A DNA stretch of 60,568 bases from Bradyrhizobium genosp. SA-3 (GCF_004212635.1 NZ_PSRT01000042.1:1-60568); one strand, 5' to 3'. Positions 16,380 through 25,188 are shown, counted from the first letter of the stretch. A program made the numbers and translations. The notes: a model not told the origin generated them from the letters alone.

Positions 16380-16993
16380 AGCCACTCCCACACGCGACGC
16401 CAAAAGCTCTTCGGCGGTTTCGGTTCTTCCTTCGGAAGCGGCGAATAGGTGTACCAGTCGCGCTTGGGCTGGCTCAGCCCCTCGAGGCAGAGCGCCCGCT
16501 CGCTCTTGCGGGAGTCGCCATACTTCTCGCCTGCACGGCGTGCCACAAGGCCGGTACGCACCTGACCGTCAGACCGCACGATCCACTTGTCGAAAGCCTC
16601 GCATCCACCTCGGACGTCGCCGGCGTTGAACCTCGCGACCATCGGTGAGCGGCAAATGCGCGCTGCGCCGGCGTTGTACGCGGCGTCGAGGATGGCCGAC
16701 ATCGCCTTGGTTGGCACGGGGCGATGCACGCACGGACCAATCTGGTCGAGATACTTCGGCAGGGACTCTTTGAGCTTTTCGTCGCACTCTTGCTTCGTGA
16801 AGCGCTGGCCGACTTTTACTTGGCCGAATTCAGACGTCTGTCCGTAGCAGTAAGTGATGGGGTGCCCGGTGCCGATCATGTCGCGGCGGGCAACCTTGTC
16901 CATGCCTTCCCAACCCGGCGTGAAGGCAACGGTGGCGGCGATCACCGCGGCCGTCCCGGTAGAACCTGCTGCAACCTTATGCCAAGTCTTCAC
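16367..16993 (-). CDS. SAR endolysin, lysozyme family GH24
   Basis: 208 residues from GTG 16993, overlapping the holin stop (GTGA). Residues ~7-26 form a weakly hydrophobic Ala/Gly/Thr segment typical of a signal-arrest-release domain. The muramidase core follows: Glu29 (GWEG), Asp38, and TYCYGQT with Thr47/Cys49. This is close to the phage 21-type E-8-D-...-C/T triad. It would cleave peptidoglycan glycan strands after release from the membrane. The C-terminus ends in a basic Trp-rich tail (KSFWRRVWEWLWAP) that may bind membrane. Cys49 may take part in redox control of activation. Confidence 0.8.
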   Translation of the reverse strand: MKTWHKVAAGSTGTAAVIAATVAFTPGWEGMDKVARRDMIGTGHPITYCYGQTSEFGQVKVGQRFTKQECDEKLKESLPKYLDQIGPCVHRPVPTKAMSAILDAAYNAGAARICRSPMVARFNAGDVRGGCEAFDKWIVRSDGQVRTGLVARRAGEKYGDSRKSERALCLEGLSQPKRDWYTYSPLPKEEPKPPKSFWRRVWEWLWAP

Positions 16994-17211
16994 TGATCGG
17001 CCCCCGGCTGCTTGAGAACACGGGCGAGGCCGAATGCGACTGACAGGACAATGCCACCAAGAATGTAAGCACCGATAGGGATCTTGCCGGCGAGCGCCGG
17101 CCACACCATGATCGCACCGCCTACGGTGCTCCAGAGTACCGCGGAGCCGATCGCAACGTGGATGCTATGGAGCCGCTTGAGTTCGCTCTTCCAATTGTCG
17201 ATCAGCTTCAT
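16990..17211 (-). CDS. Holin, DUF7940-like
   Basis: 73 residues with two hydrophobic segments (~19-36 and ~45-65). The amphipathic N-terminal KLIDNWKSELKRLHS is typical of a family of small phage holins. ATG 17211 overlaps the fibre-gene stop (ATGA) and its own stop overlaps the endolysin GTG. With a SAR endolysin downstream, a pinholin mode (membrane depolarisation that frees the endolysin) is plausible. Confidence 0.7.
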   Translation of the reverse strand: MKLIDNWKSELKRLHSIHVAIGSAVLWSTVGGAIMVWPALAGKIPIGAYILGGIVLSVAFGLARVLKQPGADQ

Positions 17212-18080
17212 AGCTTCACCATGATGTTCCAGGCGGTGAAGGGCTGCATGTTGTTGTGTGCGCCGTTGCCGGTGTTGTTTGACTGGAAGCCGATATTATT
17301 AGCGCCAATGGTGCCGCTGACACTGACCGACGCCGCGCTGTATCCGATAGAGCCGACAATCGAGAATGAGCCGCCGCCGGTCGTGCTGCCACCGTTGCTG
17401 GTCGCCACCGACGACGTAGAGCCGGAAGCCGAAAAGCCGACATTGTTATAGTTGAGACCCGTAATCGTCGGGATCTCGGTGGCAGTCAGGGCGTGTGTTT
17501 CCTCGCCGCCGTTGACGCCGAGAGCTCGCGCGGTAAGGCCCGAACCCGAACCAGCGATTATGATCGCGCGACCAAGCTGCTTCGTCAGCGTGATACGGCA
17601 ATTGGCGGTCCACGCCGCCGATGCGGTGCCCTGTGAAGCTCGCGTCGTCGCCGAACCTGCGCTGGTCAGGACAGGCGCGTTGGCGTCGGTGATGTTGTTG
17701 TAGAGCAGCGTGAACAGCGCCTGACAGTCGGCGTTGGCTCGCGTCGAGGCGCCCGAGCTGGCGGACCCGATCGTCCCATCGTTCATCATGACCCAGCCGG
17801 TGTCGGCCGTAGTCTTCAACGTCAGCCTACCGTCGCCGGTCGTCGGAAGGCCGAGCGCGGCGGCGAGTGTGGCGAAGTCGGTCGTATTCAGAAGCCCTGC
17901 CATATACGACGTAAGCGGAAGCTCTTCTACGTTCCCGACGCCAGCCGTCTGACGACCGAGCACAACACTGGTCGCACATTGGATCGTGTGCGTGTCGTTC
18001 CAGTTCGACGGTTTCACCAACGTAGCGTCGGTGCCGTCTCCCTTGGCTGAGACAAACTTGTGCGTGATCGCGATCGTCAT
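17208..18080 (-). CDS. Tail fibre with tail-collar C-terminal domain
   Basis: 290 residues. The N-terminus begins ITHKFVSAKGDGTD, typical of phage structural proteins. A collar-like region (GWVMMNDGTIGSASSGAST) follows. The C-terminus has GEETHALTATEIPT, a Ser/Gly-rich insert and the ending HNNMQPFTAWNIMVKL, a hallmark of tail-collar/fibre tips. It is likely a receptor-contacting fibre. It follows the head-tail connectors and precedes the lysis cassette, with ATGA coupling to the holin. Confidence 0.85.
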   Translation of the reverse strand: MTIAITHKFVSAKGDGTDATLVKPSNWNDTHTIQCATSVVLGRQTAGVGNVEELPLTSYMAGLLNTTDFATLAAALGLPTTGDGRLTLKTTADTGWVMMNDGTIGSASSGASTRANADCQALFTLLYNNITDANAPVLTSAGSATTRASQGTASAAWTANCRITLTKQLGRAIIIAGSGSGLTARALGVNGGEETHALTATEIPTITGLNYNNVGFSASGSTSSVATSNGGSTTGGGSFSIVGSIGYSAASVSVSGTIGANNIGFQSNNTGNGAHNNMQPFTAWNIMVKL

Positions 18081-18117
18081 ACGCTGTTACTACCCAGAGT
18101 TCGGTTTCGCCGTCGTC

Positions 18118-18699
18118 TCAGAATTTCGGAAAACGCCACGTCTGTCCGTTGTTGACGTTCTTGTGCAGCGCCTCGGTCTTCGCGTCCGACATACAGCTGC
18201 GGAAACTGCGAAGGTGCACCGCGGCGAGCTGAATGTTCGTGTAGGGTTTGGCGGGCTGAGACATGACCCGACCGACCAGGCCGTCGATGATGCCGGTCGA
18301 ATATTTGTTCAGCACCCAAGCTGGGAATTGCGGGAAGCCGTCGCCGGCGAGCGGATCGTCTACTGTGAGCGAGACGGTGGCCGTATATGTGCCGGCTTGC
18401 GACTGCACGTCCTTGAAGACGATCGTACCAGGCGTGAGCATCTGATACGGGCCGACCGGAAGGCCGCCGCTGTTCAAGACGTAAAGCGAGCGGACAATCG
18501 CCGCGTAGGATTCCGCCGGGGTGATCGTGTACGTCTTGTCGGTCGTATTCACCGCGAAAGCGACGTCTTCCTGCCAGATATTGGACGTCTGGAAGAAGTC
18601 GTTCATCACGTTGAAAAGCTCCTGCTTCAGTACCGTGTCAGTGGCACCGGGAACACGGGAGCGCGCATTGTTCATGAGGCGATCGGTGTCAGAACTCAT
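18118..18699 (-). CDS. Head-tail connector / tail tubular A-like protein
   Basis: 193 residues, mixed alpha-beta. Size and position after the short adaptor and before the fibre match tubular/adaptor proteins of short-tailed phages. N-terminal helices (DTVLKQELFNVMNDFFQTSN) lead to a beta core and then helices near AWVLNKYSTGIIDGL. ATG 18699 is at the stop of the upstream gene (TAATG), suggesting coupling. No catalytic motif. Confidence 0.65.
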   Translation of the reverse strand: MSSDTDRLMNNARSRVPGATDTVLKQELFNVMNDFFQTSNIWQEDVAFAVNTTDKTYTITPAESYAAIVRSLYVLNSGGLPVGPYQMLTPGTIVFKDVQSQAGTYTATVSLTVDDPLAGDGFPQFPAWVLNKYSTGIIDGLVGRVMSQPAKPYTNIQLAAVHLRSFRSCMSDAKTEALHKNVNNGQTWRFPKF

Positions 18700-19040
18700 T
18701 ATCCGAGCCCCATCAGCTGCTGCGTGAACTTACCGATGAACGCCGCAGCGCGGCTGTCCTGAGTATCTTCCTCGTCGCGCAACTGCGCGTGCCCCACCAT
18801 GAAGTAGATGAACGGCGCACGGTACCCGACGTCCATGGAGACGGAGGTCGTATCGTTGGCGGTGAAGTACGGAGGATTGGATGCGCCAATAAACAGGTCG
18901 GGGCGCAGTCGCCACGCGGTCAGCATGGCGAGGTTCAGTGCGGAGAGAAGATCAGCGTCGGAATAGCGATACGTCGGCACCGTGTCTTGAAGCAGGGTGC
19001 GCGTTTCGCGCACGTAATCCTGAACGGTGTCGAGCATCAT
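18699..19040 (-). CDS. Head-tail adaptor protein
   Basis: 113 residues (two in-frame ATGs at 19040 and 19037). Helical, with DYVRETRTLLQDTVPTYRYS and DADLLSALNLAM, a pattern common to small adaptors that bind the portal ring. It lies directly after the coat gene and before the second connector. It probably forms the ring between portal and tail. Confidence 0.65.
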   Translation of the reverse strand: MMLDTVQDYVRETRTLLQDTVPTYRYSDADLLSALNLAMLTAWRLRPDLFIGASNPPYFTANDTTSVSMDVGYRAPFIYFMVGHAQLRDEEDTQDSRAAAFIGKFTQQLMGLG

Positions 19041-19097
19041 TGTCGTGTTCCCCGTGTTGGGAAAGGCGGCGGGGTTTACGCCCCGCCGCCTAACTCA

Positions 19098-20090
19098 TTA
19101 GCCAGGGGTGACGATCGCCTGAGCGAGGGCGGTACCGTCGATGACCTTGTAGCCGTACACCTGCAGGCCGCGCAGGATGGTGCCGAAGGTCTGCTCGGAA
19201 CGCAGGGTCTCCATCTTCGTCATTTGGGATGCGAAGGTGAGGCCGTGCGCGTGACCGGCGTAGATCACGTACTCGCCCGACGCCAGACCGCCTGCGACGC
19301 CCGAGGGCAGCAGGTTGGAGGTGTAGAGCGTGAAGCGATCGACCATGCCGATGCGGCCGTTCCGCAGCATCGAGGTGCCGTCGCCCGAGAGGTAGGCTTC
19401 ACGCAGCTCGGACTGCTTGATGAGCGTGGCAGCCCAAGTGGGCAGCACGACCCAACGGCCGGTCTCCGGGATGTTCTGCTCGTCGAGCACCTGGCCGAGA
19501 CGGAGCAGCACGTCGACGATCTCGACGGTGCCCGAAGCCGGGCTGCGCGAGACGACGGCGAGCGGACCGGTGGAGGTCACACCCAGATTGATGTTGCCGG
19601 TGATCTTGCCGGCGGTGGCGCCGCGGTTGTAGGTCGCGGCGGCACCGTTGAGGACGCCGGCGAGCACCGACGTGTCGATCGTGATCTTCATCTGCTCGGC
19701 AGCGTCGTCAGACCACATGCTGAGCAGGTTGAGATCCGACTGAACGTCCATGACGTCGTCGAGGATCGTGTTGAAGTACTTGCCCTGATCGATCGTCAGG
19801 TCGAGCACGTTGCCGCTGGGACGCTGCAGCGAAAGCGCACCGTCAGCCTTGTAGTCGCTGATGGTGATGGTCGGCTTCGTGCGGATCTTGACGGTGTCGC
19901 CCTGGTTCTTGATCTCGCCTTCGTAGTCGGTGTTGGAGATCGCCGACAGAACGGTCGAGGCATAGAACTTCTCGATCAGCTTGCCCGACCAAATGGTGGG
20001 GATGAAGCCAGTCGAGGCGAGCGTGTTGGCGGTACCGCCAGTCGGATAGAGGGGCGGCGTGGTTGCGCCGCTTGCGACAGGAAATGCCAT
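19098..20090 (-). CDS. Major capsid protein
   Basis: 330 residues starting MAFPVASGATTPPLYPTGG. The region WSGKLIEKFYASTVLSAISN followed by DTVKIRTKPTITISDYK is characteristic of coat proteins of the P22-like/HK97-fold group in podoviruses. Later segments (TGRWVVLPTWAATLIKQSEL) fit the same family. It sits after the scaffold gene and before the connectors, the usual head-gene order. Confidence 0.9.
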   Translation of the reverse strand: MAFPVASGATTPPLYPTGGTANTLASTGFIPTIWSGKLIEKFYASTVLSAISNTDYEGEIKNQGDTVKIRTKPTITISDYKADGALSLQRPSGNVLDLTIDQGKYFNTILDDVMDVQSDLNLLSMWSDDAAEQMKITIDTSVLAGVLNGAAATYNRGATAGKITGNINLGVTSTGPLAVVSRSPASGTVEIVDVLLRLGQVLDEQNIPETGRWVVLPTWAATLIKQSELREAYLSGDGTSMLRNGRIGMVDRFTLYTSNLLPSGVAGGLASGEYVIYAGHAHGLTFASQMTKMETLRSEQTFGTILRGLQVYGYKVIDGTALAQAIVTPG

Positions 20091-20117
20091 CGTGGGGAGG
20101 TATCCCTAGAAGAGAAG

Positions 20118-21119
20118 TTACCGGATACGCCCTTCCCGCCCCGCTTCGACGATCTGCCGTTCGATGCGGTCCTTCTCCTGCTCGCGGCCGCGATAAGCTC
20201 CGCGACGCACGTCAGTGTAGAAGGTAGCGATTTGGGCGTGTGTGAAGGTGGGCTTCTCAGCAGGGGCACCAGAGGCCGCTGCAGTCTTCGCTCTGCCTGG
20301 CGCCGCGAATGTTTCGAGCGGGATCTTGTCGGGCGTTGCGCCCGGAGCCGGCTCAGTCGCTGGGACCAAGGCAGCCTCTTGAGAGAGGAAGCCTTTGAAG
20401 AAGGCTACAACACGAGGAGTGTCGTTCTGCTCGTATGCAGCCTTCAACAGTGAGTGTCGAATAGCACCAGAAAAAAGATCTGGCAAGGACAACCACTGAT
20501 GAAATTCTGGAGCAACGTTGATGTCACGCCAATCGGGCACTTCCGAATCGAGCGTTGCTTCAAGGTTACGACGTGCCTGCGCAGCAGTGATTTTCGTGCT
20601 GCCCTCGAGGCGCTGCGTCAGCTGATCGAGCTGCTGCTTGATCGTCATGAACTCTGTGGAGAGCTCTTCCTTCGCGCGCTTGCCGACGACGTTCAGGAAT
20701 TCATCGCCGTATTCGGTGCGCTCTTCGGGCGTGAGCAGGCTCTGGGGCTGGAGTTCTTTCGGCTCCGGCGCGGTCGGCTGAGTCGCCACCAACGTCTGCA
20801 GGTGCGCGACCTGATCGCTGAGCGCGCGAATGTCGTTCTCGGCGCGCTTGTAGCGGCCTTCCATCGACTTGTAGCGGTGCTCCCAGTTGATCTCGGTGGC
20901 GGCCGGAGAAGGCGTGGGCTCGGGGTTACTCAGCGGAGTAACTGCCGCGGGTTCTGGCGTCGGGGCTGGCTCTGAGGGCGGTGGCTCCGGATTCGGAGCA
21001 GGTTCGGGATCTTGGACGCCGTGAACTGCCTTGAACGTGGCTTCAGCTTGTTCGGCGAGGCGGCGGACGGCGGGTGGAATGTTGGTGTTGGGGTCGACGT
21101 TAGGAAGAGGACGGGGCAC
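20118..21119 (-). CDS. Scaffolding protein
   Basis: 333 residues from GTG 21119 with AAGGAG upstream. A Pro/Glu-rich disordered region (~35-75) is followed by a long coiled coil (NWEHRYKSMEGRYKRAENDI onward) and a basic helical C-terminus, which typically binds coat. It would guide procapsid assembly and then leave. Its place directly before the coat gene supports the call. An AGTTACTC/GAGTAACC-type inverted repeat lies in the Pro-rich part. Confidence 0.8.
   Translation of the reverse strand: MPRPLPNVDPNTNIPPAVRRLAEQAEATFKAVHGVQDPEPAPNPEPPPSEPAPTPEPAAVTPLSNPEPTPSPAATEINWEHRYKSMEGRYKRAENDIRALSDQVAHLQTLVATQPTAPEPKELQPQSLLTPEERTEYGDEFLNVVGKRAKEELSTEFMTIKQQLDQLTQRLEGSTKITAAQARRNLEATLDSEVPDWRDINVAPEFHQWLSLPDLFSGAIRHSLLKAAYEQNDTPRVVAFFKGFLSQEAALVPATEPAPGATPDKIPLETFAAPGRAKTAAASGAPAEKPTFTHAQIATFYTDVRRGAYRGREQEKDRIERQIVEAGREGRIR
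20925..20942. repeat. Dispersed inverted repeat GTTACTC-AGCG-GAGTAAC
   Basis: Perfect 7-base arms with a 4-base loop, inside the scaffold gene. A GTTAC...GTAAC variant of the dispersed family. Confidence 0.6.
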
Positions 21120-21130
21120 AGCTTAACTCC

Positions 21131-21412
21131 TTATGGCGCTGCGTGCGGCCTGCGCGGCACGGAGGGCCTTTGGGCTTGCTTCTGTTGGATGGCCTCTGCT
21201 GTCCTGGTCGCGTTCGCGATCGTGTCGCGAATGTGAGCACACGCTTTCGCCCGGCCTTGGTTGAGCGTCAGTGTGTCGGGTGGGCACTCGAGCAGCTCGT
21301 CGCGGCGCTTCTCTGCGTACAGAGACAGGGCTGACACGAATTGCGCGAACTCTTGGGGCGCTCGGTACGCAAGTTGCGCGGCGGCGAGCGCTAATTCTTT
21401 TTCACCGATCAA
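21131..21412 (-). CDS. Small helical head-region protein (TTG start)
   Basis: 93 residues. The only coupled start is TTG 21412, whose bases overlap the upstream TGA (TTGA), parallel to the ATGA and GTGA overlaps elsewhere. Helical N-terminus (KELALAAAQLAYRAPQEFAQ) and a basic tail. Located between the 63-residue protein and the scaffold. Function unknown; possibly a minor head or assembly protein. Confidence 0.55.
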   Translation of the reverse strand: MIGEKELALAAAQLAYRAPQEFAQFVSALSLYAEKRRDELLECPPDTLTLNQGRAKACAHIRDTIANATRTAEAIQQKQAQRPSVPRRPHAAP

Positions 21413-21600
21413 TATTCGATCTTGCTCATTTGCATGACGTTGGGCGCGTCCATCGCACCCTCGCCGCTCGGCGTGACCTTGGCGTAGTTGTTGATCGAAC
21501 GCTGAAAGGCATCACCAGCCGTGAGCTGAGTCACTGCATGGCGGTTCGGAAGCCGCTCCTGCTTGCCGCCCTTGCCCTTGTGCTTGGTGATGCCTTTCAT
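21409..21600 (-). CDS. Small basic head-region protein
   Basis: 63 residues. A lysine/glycine-rich N-terminus (MKGITKHKGKGGKQERLPNR) is followed by a polar helix. GGAGAAG precedes ATG 21600. Its stop overlaps the next TTG start. No known domain; probably a minor virion or assembly protein given its neighbours. Confidence 0.55.
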   Translation of the reverse strand: MKGITKHKGKGGKQERLPNRHAVTQLTAGDAFQRSINNYAKVTPSGEGAMDAPNVMQMSKIEY

Positions 21601-21648
21601 CGCTCTTCTCCAGAGAATTTGGGGGAGCCGTAGCTCCCCCAGAAACCA

Positions 21649-22053
21649 CTAGCCATAGCTGCCGGTCACAGTGGCCGCCGACATGGCGAGACCGCCGCCC
21701 GCGGCGGGGACACACATGTACTCACCCGCCGGCTTCGCTGTCGCAGTCAACGTGATGACCGCTTTGCCGGTCGCGTCGGTGAGCACCTTGAGATACTTGT
21801 TCGCGGTGAGCGTCACAGCGACCACACCGGTCGTGGCCGCCAGACCCGTGGAGTACGTAGTCGCAGAGACGTTCGCGCCAGCCGAATCGGTTGACATGTA
21901 CAGATCGAACTGATGCACGCCCTTTTCGGCGAACTGGATGGTGAACGTCGCGACGTTCGCGGCGCCGGCAGTGATAGTGATCTTCGGCGCCTTGCCGGTA
22001 AGGTTCTTCAGAACCTTCTCCACGTCCTGCTTGTCGATTTTGTCGTACGGCAT
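21649..22053 (-). CDS. Probable capsid decoration protein
   Basis: 134 residues, predicted all-beta. An N-terminal helix (DKIDKQDVEKVLKNLTG) precedes an Ig-like beta domain rich in Thr, Val and Ala (TLTANKYLKVLTDATGKAVI). It sits between portal and scaffold/coat, where many podoviruses encode head decoration or fibre proteins. No sequence hallmark proves the role. Confidence 0.5.
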   Translation of the reverse strand: MPYDKIDKQDVEKVLKNLTGKAPKITITAGAANVATFTIQFAEKGVHQFDLYMSTDSAGANVSATTYSTGLAATTGVVAVTLTANKYLKVLTDATGKAVITLTATAKPAGEYMCVPAAGGGLAMSAATVTGSYG

Positions 22054-22066
22054 TGGTCAGTGCTCC

Positions 22067-22291
22067 TTAGTTGCTGGTCTTGGCGGTGTGACCGGCAACC
22101 GACGGCTTGGCCGAGCCCTTGCCGAACATCTTGCCGTTGCCGCCCTTGGCAAATTTGCCGCCGTCGCCGCTGGTGGCATGCGACGTCATGCCGGGCTTCT
22201 GCGGGCCGGCGTGCTGTTTGCCGAACATCTTGGTCTTCCCGCCCTTGGCAAAGGACGGGGTCTTGGACGAAATAGTCTTAGTCTTCGCCAT
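22067..22291 (-). CDS. Small Lys/Gly-rich protein with repeated KMFGK motif
   Basis: 74 residues from ATG 22291. It has an internal repeat: FAKGGKTKMFGKQHAG and FAKGGNGKMFGKGSAK, separated by ~25 residues. Such KMFGK-repeat proteins occur next to portal genes in many proteobacterial podoviruses and prophages; their role is unknown. Basic and probably disordered, it could bind DNA or the inner capsid. Confidence 0.65.
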   Translation of the reverse strand: MAKTKTISSKTPSFAKGGKTKMFGKQHAGPQKPGMTSHATSGDGGKFAKGGNGKMFGKGSAKPSVAGHTAKTSN

Positions 22292-22313
22292 CGGGTTCTC
22301 CTCTGCTGGCGGG

Positions 22314-24359
22314 TTATCCCACCCCGCCGGCGATACGGGTCTGCGGACCCATATCCTGCGTGACAGGTGAGCTCTGCTGGTTGCCCTGCGCCTGCGCGGC
22401 CGCGGCAGCCATGTTCTGGGCCTGAGTTTGGGCCTTGATCTCTTCTTCGCTTGGCACGATTTCCTCGCCGTCCATGCCGATCGAGCCGGCGACCTTGCGC
22501 AGCACGGCGGCGCGCCCCTTGGGTCCGATGATCTGCATGTCGACCGGGTTGGCGGTCGCCTGGAGGAATTCGAGCTGACGCGAACGTTCCGTCTCGCGCT
22601 GGATCGCAACGTTGACGCCCTTCACGCTGATCGACTCTTCGCCGGTCAGCATGCCGGATGAATCTGTCAGCATGATCATGTCGAAGAGGTTGTGGAGCAG
22701 CGGATCGAAAACATCGCGGTCGATGTTGGCCGCAACCGTCTGAAGGATCTTCGAGGCGTTGCCCATGAGCATCGCAAGACCGGACGCCGTGCGCCCTGCC
22801 CCGCCGCTCGAGTTTCCCGACAGGTACTTCGGAATCGCCGACAGCTCGTCGGCCATGTCGCTGAACTTCTGATACGTGGCGAGCAGCTCAGCCGCGTTGG
22901 AGTTCGGCTGGAAGAAGTCGACCGGCTTCTGGGCGCTGTTGCCCGACATCGGGTCGGACGTGACGCGCCAGCGCTTCCACGGATAAAGGTCTTCGCCGTC
23001 CTCGTCGGGCGCCAAACGATCGGTGTTCACCACGACTTGCGGGCCGGACGAGATCGACAGGTTGTTGACCAGCGAACGCAGCGTGGCATTCGCCACTTCC
23101 TGGATGTCGCTGAGGATGTCGGGAAGGCCGTTGCCGACAGGCGTGCCGGGCACCTTCTCGAACGAAGTGATGAAATACGGGTGGCGCTTGCGCGGGCTCG
23201 GCGAGAACTGAACCTTGATGACATGCCGGCCGATCAGCCATGCCTGCACCATGTAGTCGCGCATCGGGTCCGGTACCTGCTTTGGGTCGAGCCCGTACTC
23301 GAGCAACATGCGCCCCTGCACGTTGCCATGGTACTCGAGGCACGACAGCAGGCCCGAACGATTCATGTTCGGGTTCTCGCGCTTCTCCTGGATGGCGCGC
23401 TCGGCGTCGGTCATGTCCCAGTCGTCGTTGATGCCGCCACGACCGTATTCGTCGAGCACCGCGATGATCTCGTCGCGGTTGTAACCGGGAAGGTCGAGCA
23501 GATCGTTGAGGTCCGCGCGCGTAACGCGCGTGCGCTCGATGACGGCGGCATCCTCGATGTCAGCGACGCCAGGCGTCCACCAGATGTCGAAGGGAGAAGT
23601 GCGCTGCCAGAACAGGCGCGGCTTCTGCTGCACCGTGGCCTTGCCGCCATTCCACACGACAGCGGGCACGATGCGGACGACCGGCCCCTTGATGCAGGCG
23701 AACGGGAACAGTGGCAGGTCAACCAAAAACTCGGCGAGCGCCTTGTAGAAGTTGCCTTCCTTCAGGAGCTCATCGATCTTGTCCTCGGCGATGTGGGCCT
23801 GGTCGGCGGCCTTCTTCTTAGCGGCTTGGCGCGCGGCTTCCATCAGCGAGAACGTGCGATCGCGGATCGAGCTCGGATCAACCGGCTGGCCCGCTTGCGC
23901 CTGGGTCTGTGCCTCGATGCCGACCAGCTGTGCGATCGTCTGCAAGATTTCCGGCGGCACGTCGGGGTCATCCGGCGGGTCGATACCCCACGGGCGATCG
24001 GGCGAGAGATAGACGTCGCGCAGCAGCGAGCTTGCGCCGCGGCACTTCATCGCGATCAAACGAGCGTAAACATCCGAGCCACCGAATTGCTTGATCTGCG
24101 CGAGCTTATCGGCGTCGTACTGACCGTTGAACGCGCGTAGCGCCACCAGCAGTCGGTTCGACCAGCCGGCCGCGGCGTCGTTGCGATGTTGCTTGAAGAT
24201 CTCGAATTGGGTGCGGATGAACGAGGCAAGACTGGAGAGCGTGGTCTCGTCGACCGCCGCTTCACTCTGAGCTTTTGCTTCGTCCTGCGCCTTGATCGCG
24301 GCGTTGAGCTGTGCGGGCGGCACAACTCGCAGCACACCGCGTACCGTGCCCGTTGCCAT
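22314..24359 (-). CDS. Portal protein, P22-type
   Basis: 681 residues, near the size of the P22 portal (725). Signature stretches include YARLIAMKCRGASSLLRDVY, FFQPNSNAAELLATYQKFSD and SGNSSGGAGRTASGLAMLMG, typical of short-tailed phage portals. The C-terminus is helical and glutamine/alanine-rich (barrel). Twelve copies would form the DNA channel and dock the terminase. It is the first gene of the leftward virion block, divergent from the terminase genes. Confidence 0.9.
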   Translation of the reverse strand: MATGTVRGVLRVVPPAQLNAAIKAQDEAKAQSEAAVDETTLSSLASFIRTQFEIFKQHRNDAAAGWSNRLLVALRAFNGQYDADKLAQIKQFGGSDVYARLIAMKCRGASSLLRDVYLSPDRPWGIDPPDDPDVPPEILQTIAQLVGIEAQTQAQAGQPVDPSSIRDRTFSLMEAARQAAKKKAADQAHIAEDKIDELLKEGNFYKALAEFLVDLPLFPFACIKGPVVRIVPAVVWNGGKATVQQKPRLFWQRTSPFDIWWTPGVADIEDAAVIERTRVTRADLNDLLDLPGYNRDEIIAVLDEYGRGGINDDWDMTDAERAIQEKRENPNMNRSGLLSCLEYHGNVQGRMLLEYGLDPKQVPDPMRDYMVQAWLIGRHVIKVQFSPSPRKRHPYFITSFEKVPGTPVGNGLPDILSDIQEVANATLRSLVNNLSISSGPQVVVNTDRLAPDEDGEDLYPWKRWRVTSDPMSGNSAQKPVDFFQPNSNAAELLATYQKFSDMADELSAIPKYLSGNSSGGAGRTASGLAMLMGNASKILQTVAANIDRDVFDPLLHNLFDMIMLTDSSGMLTGEESISVKGVNVAIQRETERSRQLEFLQATANPVDMQIIGPKGRAAVLRKVAGSIGMDGEEIVPSEEEIKAQTQAQNMAAAAAQAQGNQQSSPVTQDMGPQTRIAGGVG

Positions 24360-24422
24360 GAAGCCACGAGATACAGTATAGACGCACTAAATCCAAGCTA
24401 CATTTGGTATCACATAAGTATC
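24360..24422. promoter_or_regulatory. Divergent spacer between portal and terminase genes
   Basis: A 63-bp AT-richer gap between divergent genes must hold, or lie next to, promoters for both arms. TATACT occurs on the minus strand near 24376, but no good -35 at normal spacing was found. No further site can be supported. Confidence 0.35.
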
Positions 24423-24914
24423 ATGGCGTCAACTCCAGCTCGGTCCGCAAGTCTAGGCGATAATCATCTAGTAAAACTCGCGCGCGAAATCGCGATGGAT
24501 GTCCACCCAATCGAAACTATACTGAAACAATACTCAGTCACCGACGAACGTTGGGAAGAACTACAGCGAAACGCAAAGTTTCAAGGGTTGCTCGCAAGTG
24601 AAGTTGAAGCCTGGAATACGGCGCTCAACACCTCCGAGCGTGTCAAACTCAAAGCTGCGGCGATGCTCGAGGAGTGGCTCCCGGAGCTGAACAACCGCCT
24701 TCACGACACCGAAGAGGCGCTGCCCGCGAAGATCGAAGGCGGCAAGATGCTGACGAAGCTCGCCGGCATGGACGGGCGAACCGGTGAAGTGGCAGGGGGC
24801 GGTGAGCGCTTCAGTGTCGTCATCAATCTTGGCAACCACGGTCCCGCGATTGAGATCTCCAAGGAGATGCCGAAAGTGATCGAAGGCGAGGTCATTGCCT
24901 CCTCGTCGGAATAA
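24423..24914 (+). CDS. Putative small terminase subunit
   Basis: 163 residues from ATG 24423. The N-terminus looks like an HTH (LAREIAMDVHPIETILKQYS), followed by helices (LKAAAMLEEWLPELNNRLHD) and a beta C-terminus. Size, DNA-binding look and position two genes before the large terminase fit TerS, which recognises the packaging site. The call is contextual. Confidence 0.6.
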   Translation: MASTPARSASLGDNHLVKLAREIAMDVHPIETILKQYSVTDERWEELQRNAKFQGLLASEVEAWNTALNTSERVKLKAAAMLEEWLPELNNRLHDTEEALPAKIEGGKMLTKLAGMDGRTGEVAGGGERFSVVINLGNHGPAIEISKEMPKVIEGEVIASSSE

Positions 24915-25188
24915 GCCCTATCCGAGCAGGACGACCGCGGGCAGGAGGGAATACCACCTGCGCAAGCGCTACGGCATCACAGTACGCGATCGCGATGAAT
25001 TACTTCGACGACAAAGGGGGCGGTGCGCTGGATGCCGGCGTGCCAGGGGTTGGAAGAAGGTTGTCGACCACAACCACAGGACCAAAAAAGTTCGCGGCAT
25101 CCTCTGTCACCACTGCAATTTGATCCTGGGCCACGCGAAAGACAACGCCAACACACTCCGCCGATTGGCCTGTTACCTCGAAAAGTAA
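24895..25188 (+). CDS. Endonuclease VII-like resolvase (HNH/zinc type)
   Basis: 97 residues from TTG 24895 (GAGG just upstream), overlapping the previous stop by 20 bases. Signature: RCAGC, then VVDHNHRTKKVRGILCHHCN and LGHAKDN. These are the two zinc-binding CxxC pairs and the DHxH active site of T4 endonuclease VII. It would resolve branched DNA before packaging, which suits its place between the terminase genes. Confidence 0.85.
   Translation: MPPRRNKPYPSRTTAGRREYHLRKRYGITVRDRDELLRRQRGRCAGCRRARGWKKVVDHNHRTKKVRGILCHHCNLILGHAKDNANTLRRLACYLEK

Noticed and set aside
18789..24140. Long plus-strand ORFs opposite the coat and portal genes
   Set aside because: Antisense shadows of well-recognised head genes; no ribosome-binding sites or domains.
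24376..24410. Sigma-70 promoter in the portal/terminase spacer
   Set aside because: A TATACT-like -10 is present but the hexamer at -35 spacing does not resemble TTGACA.
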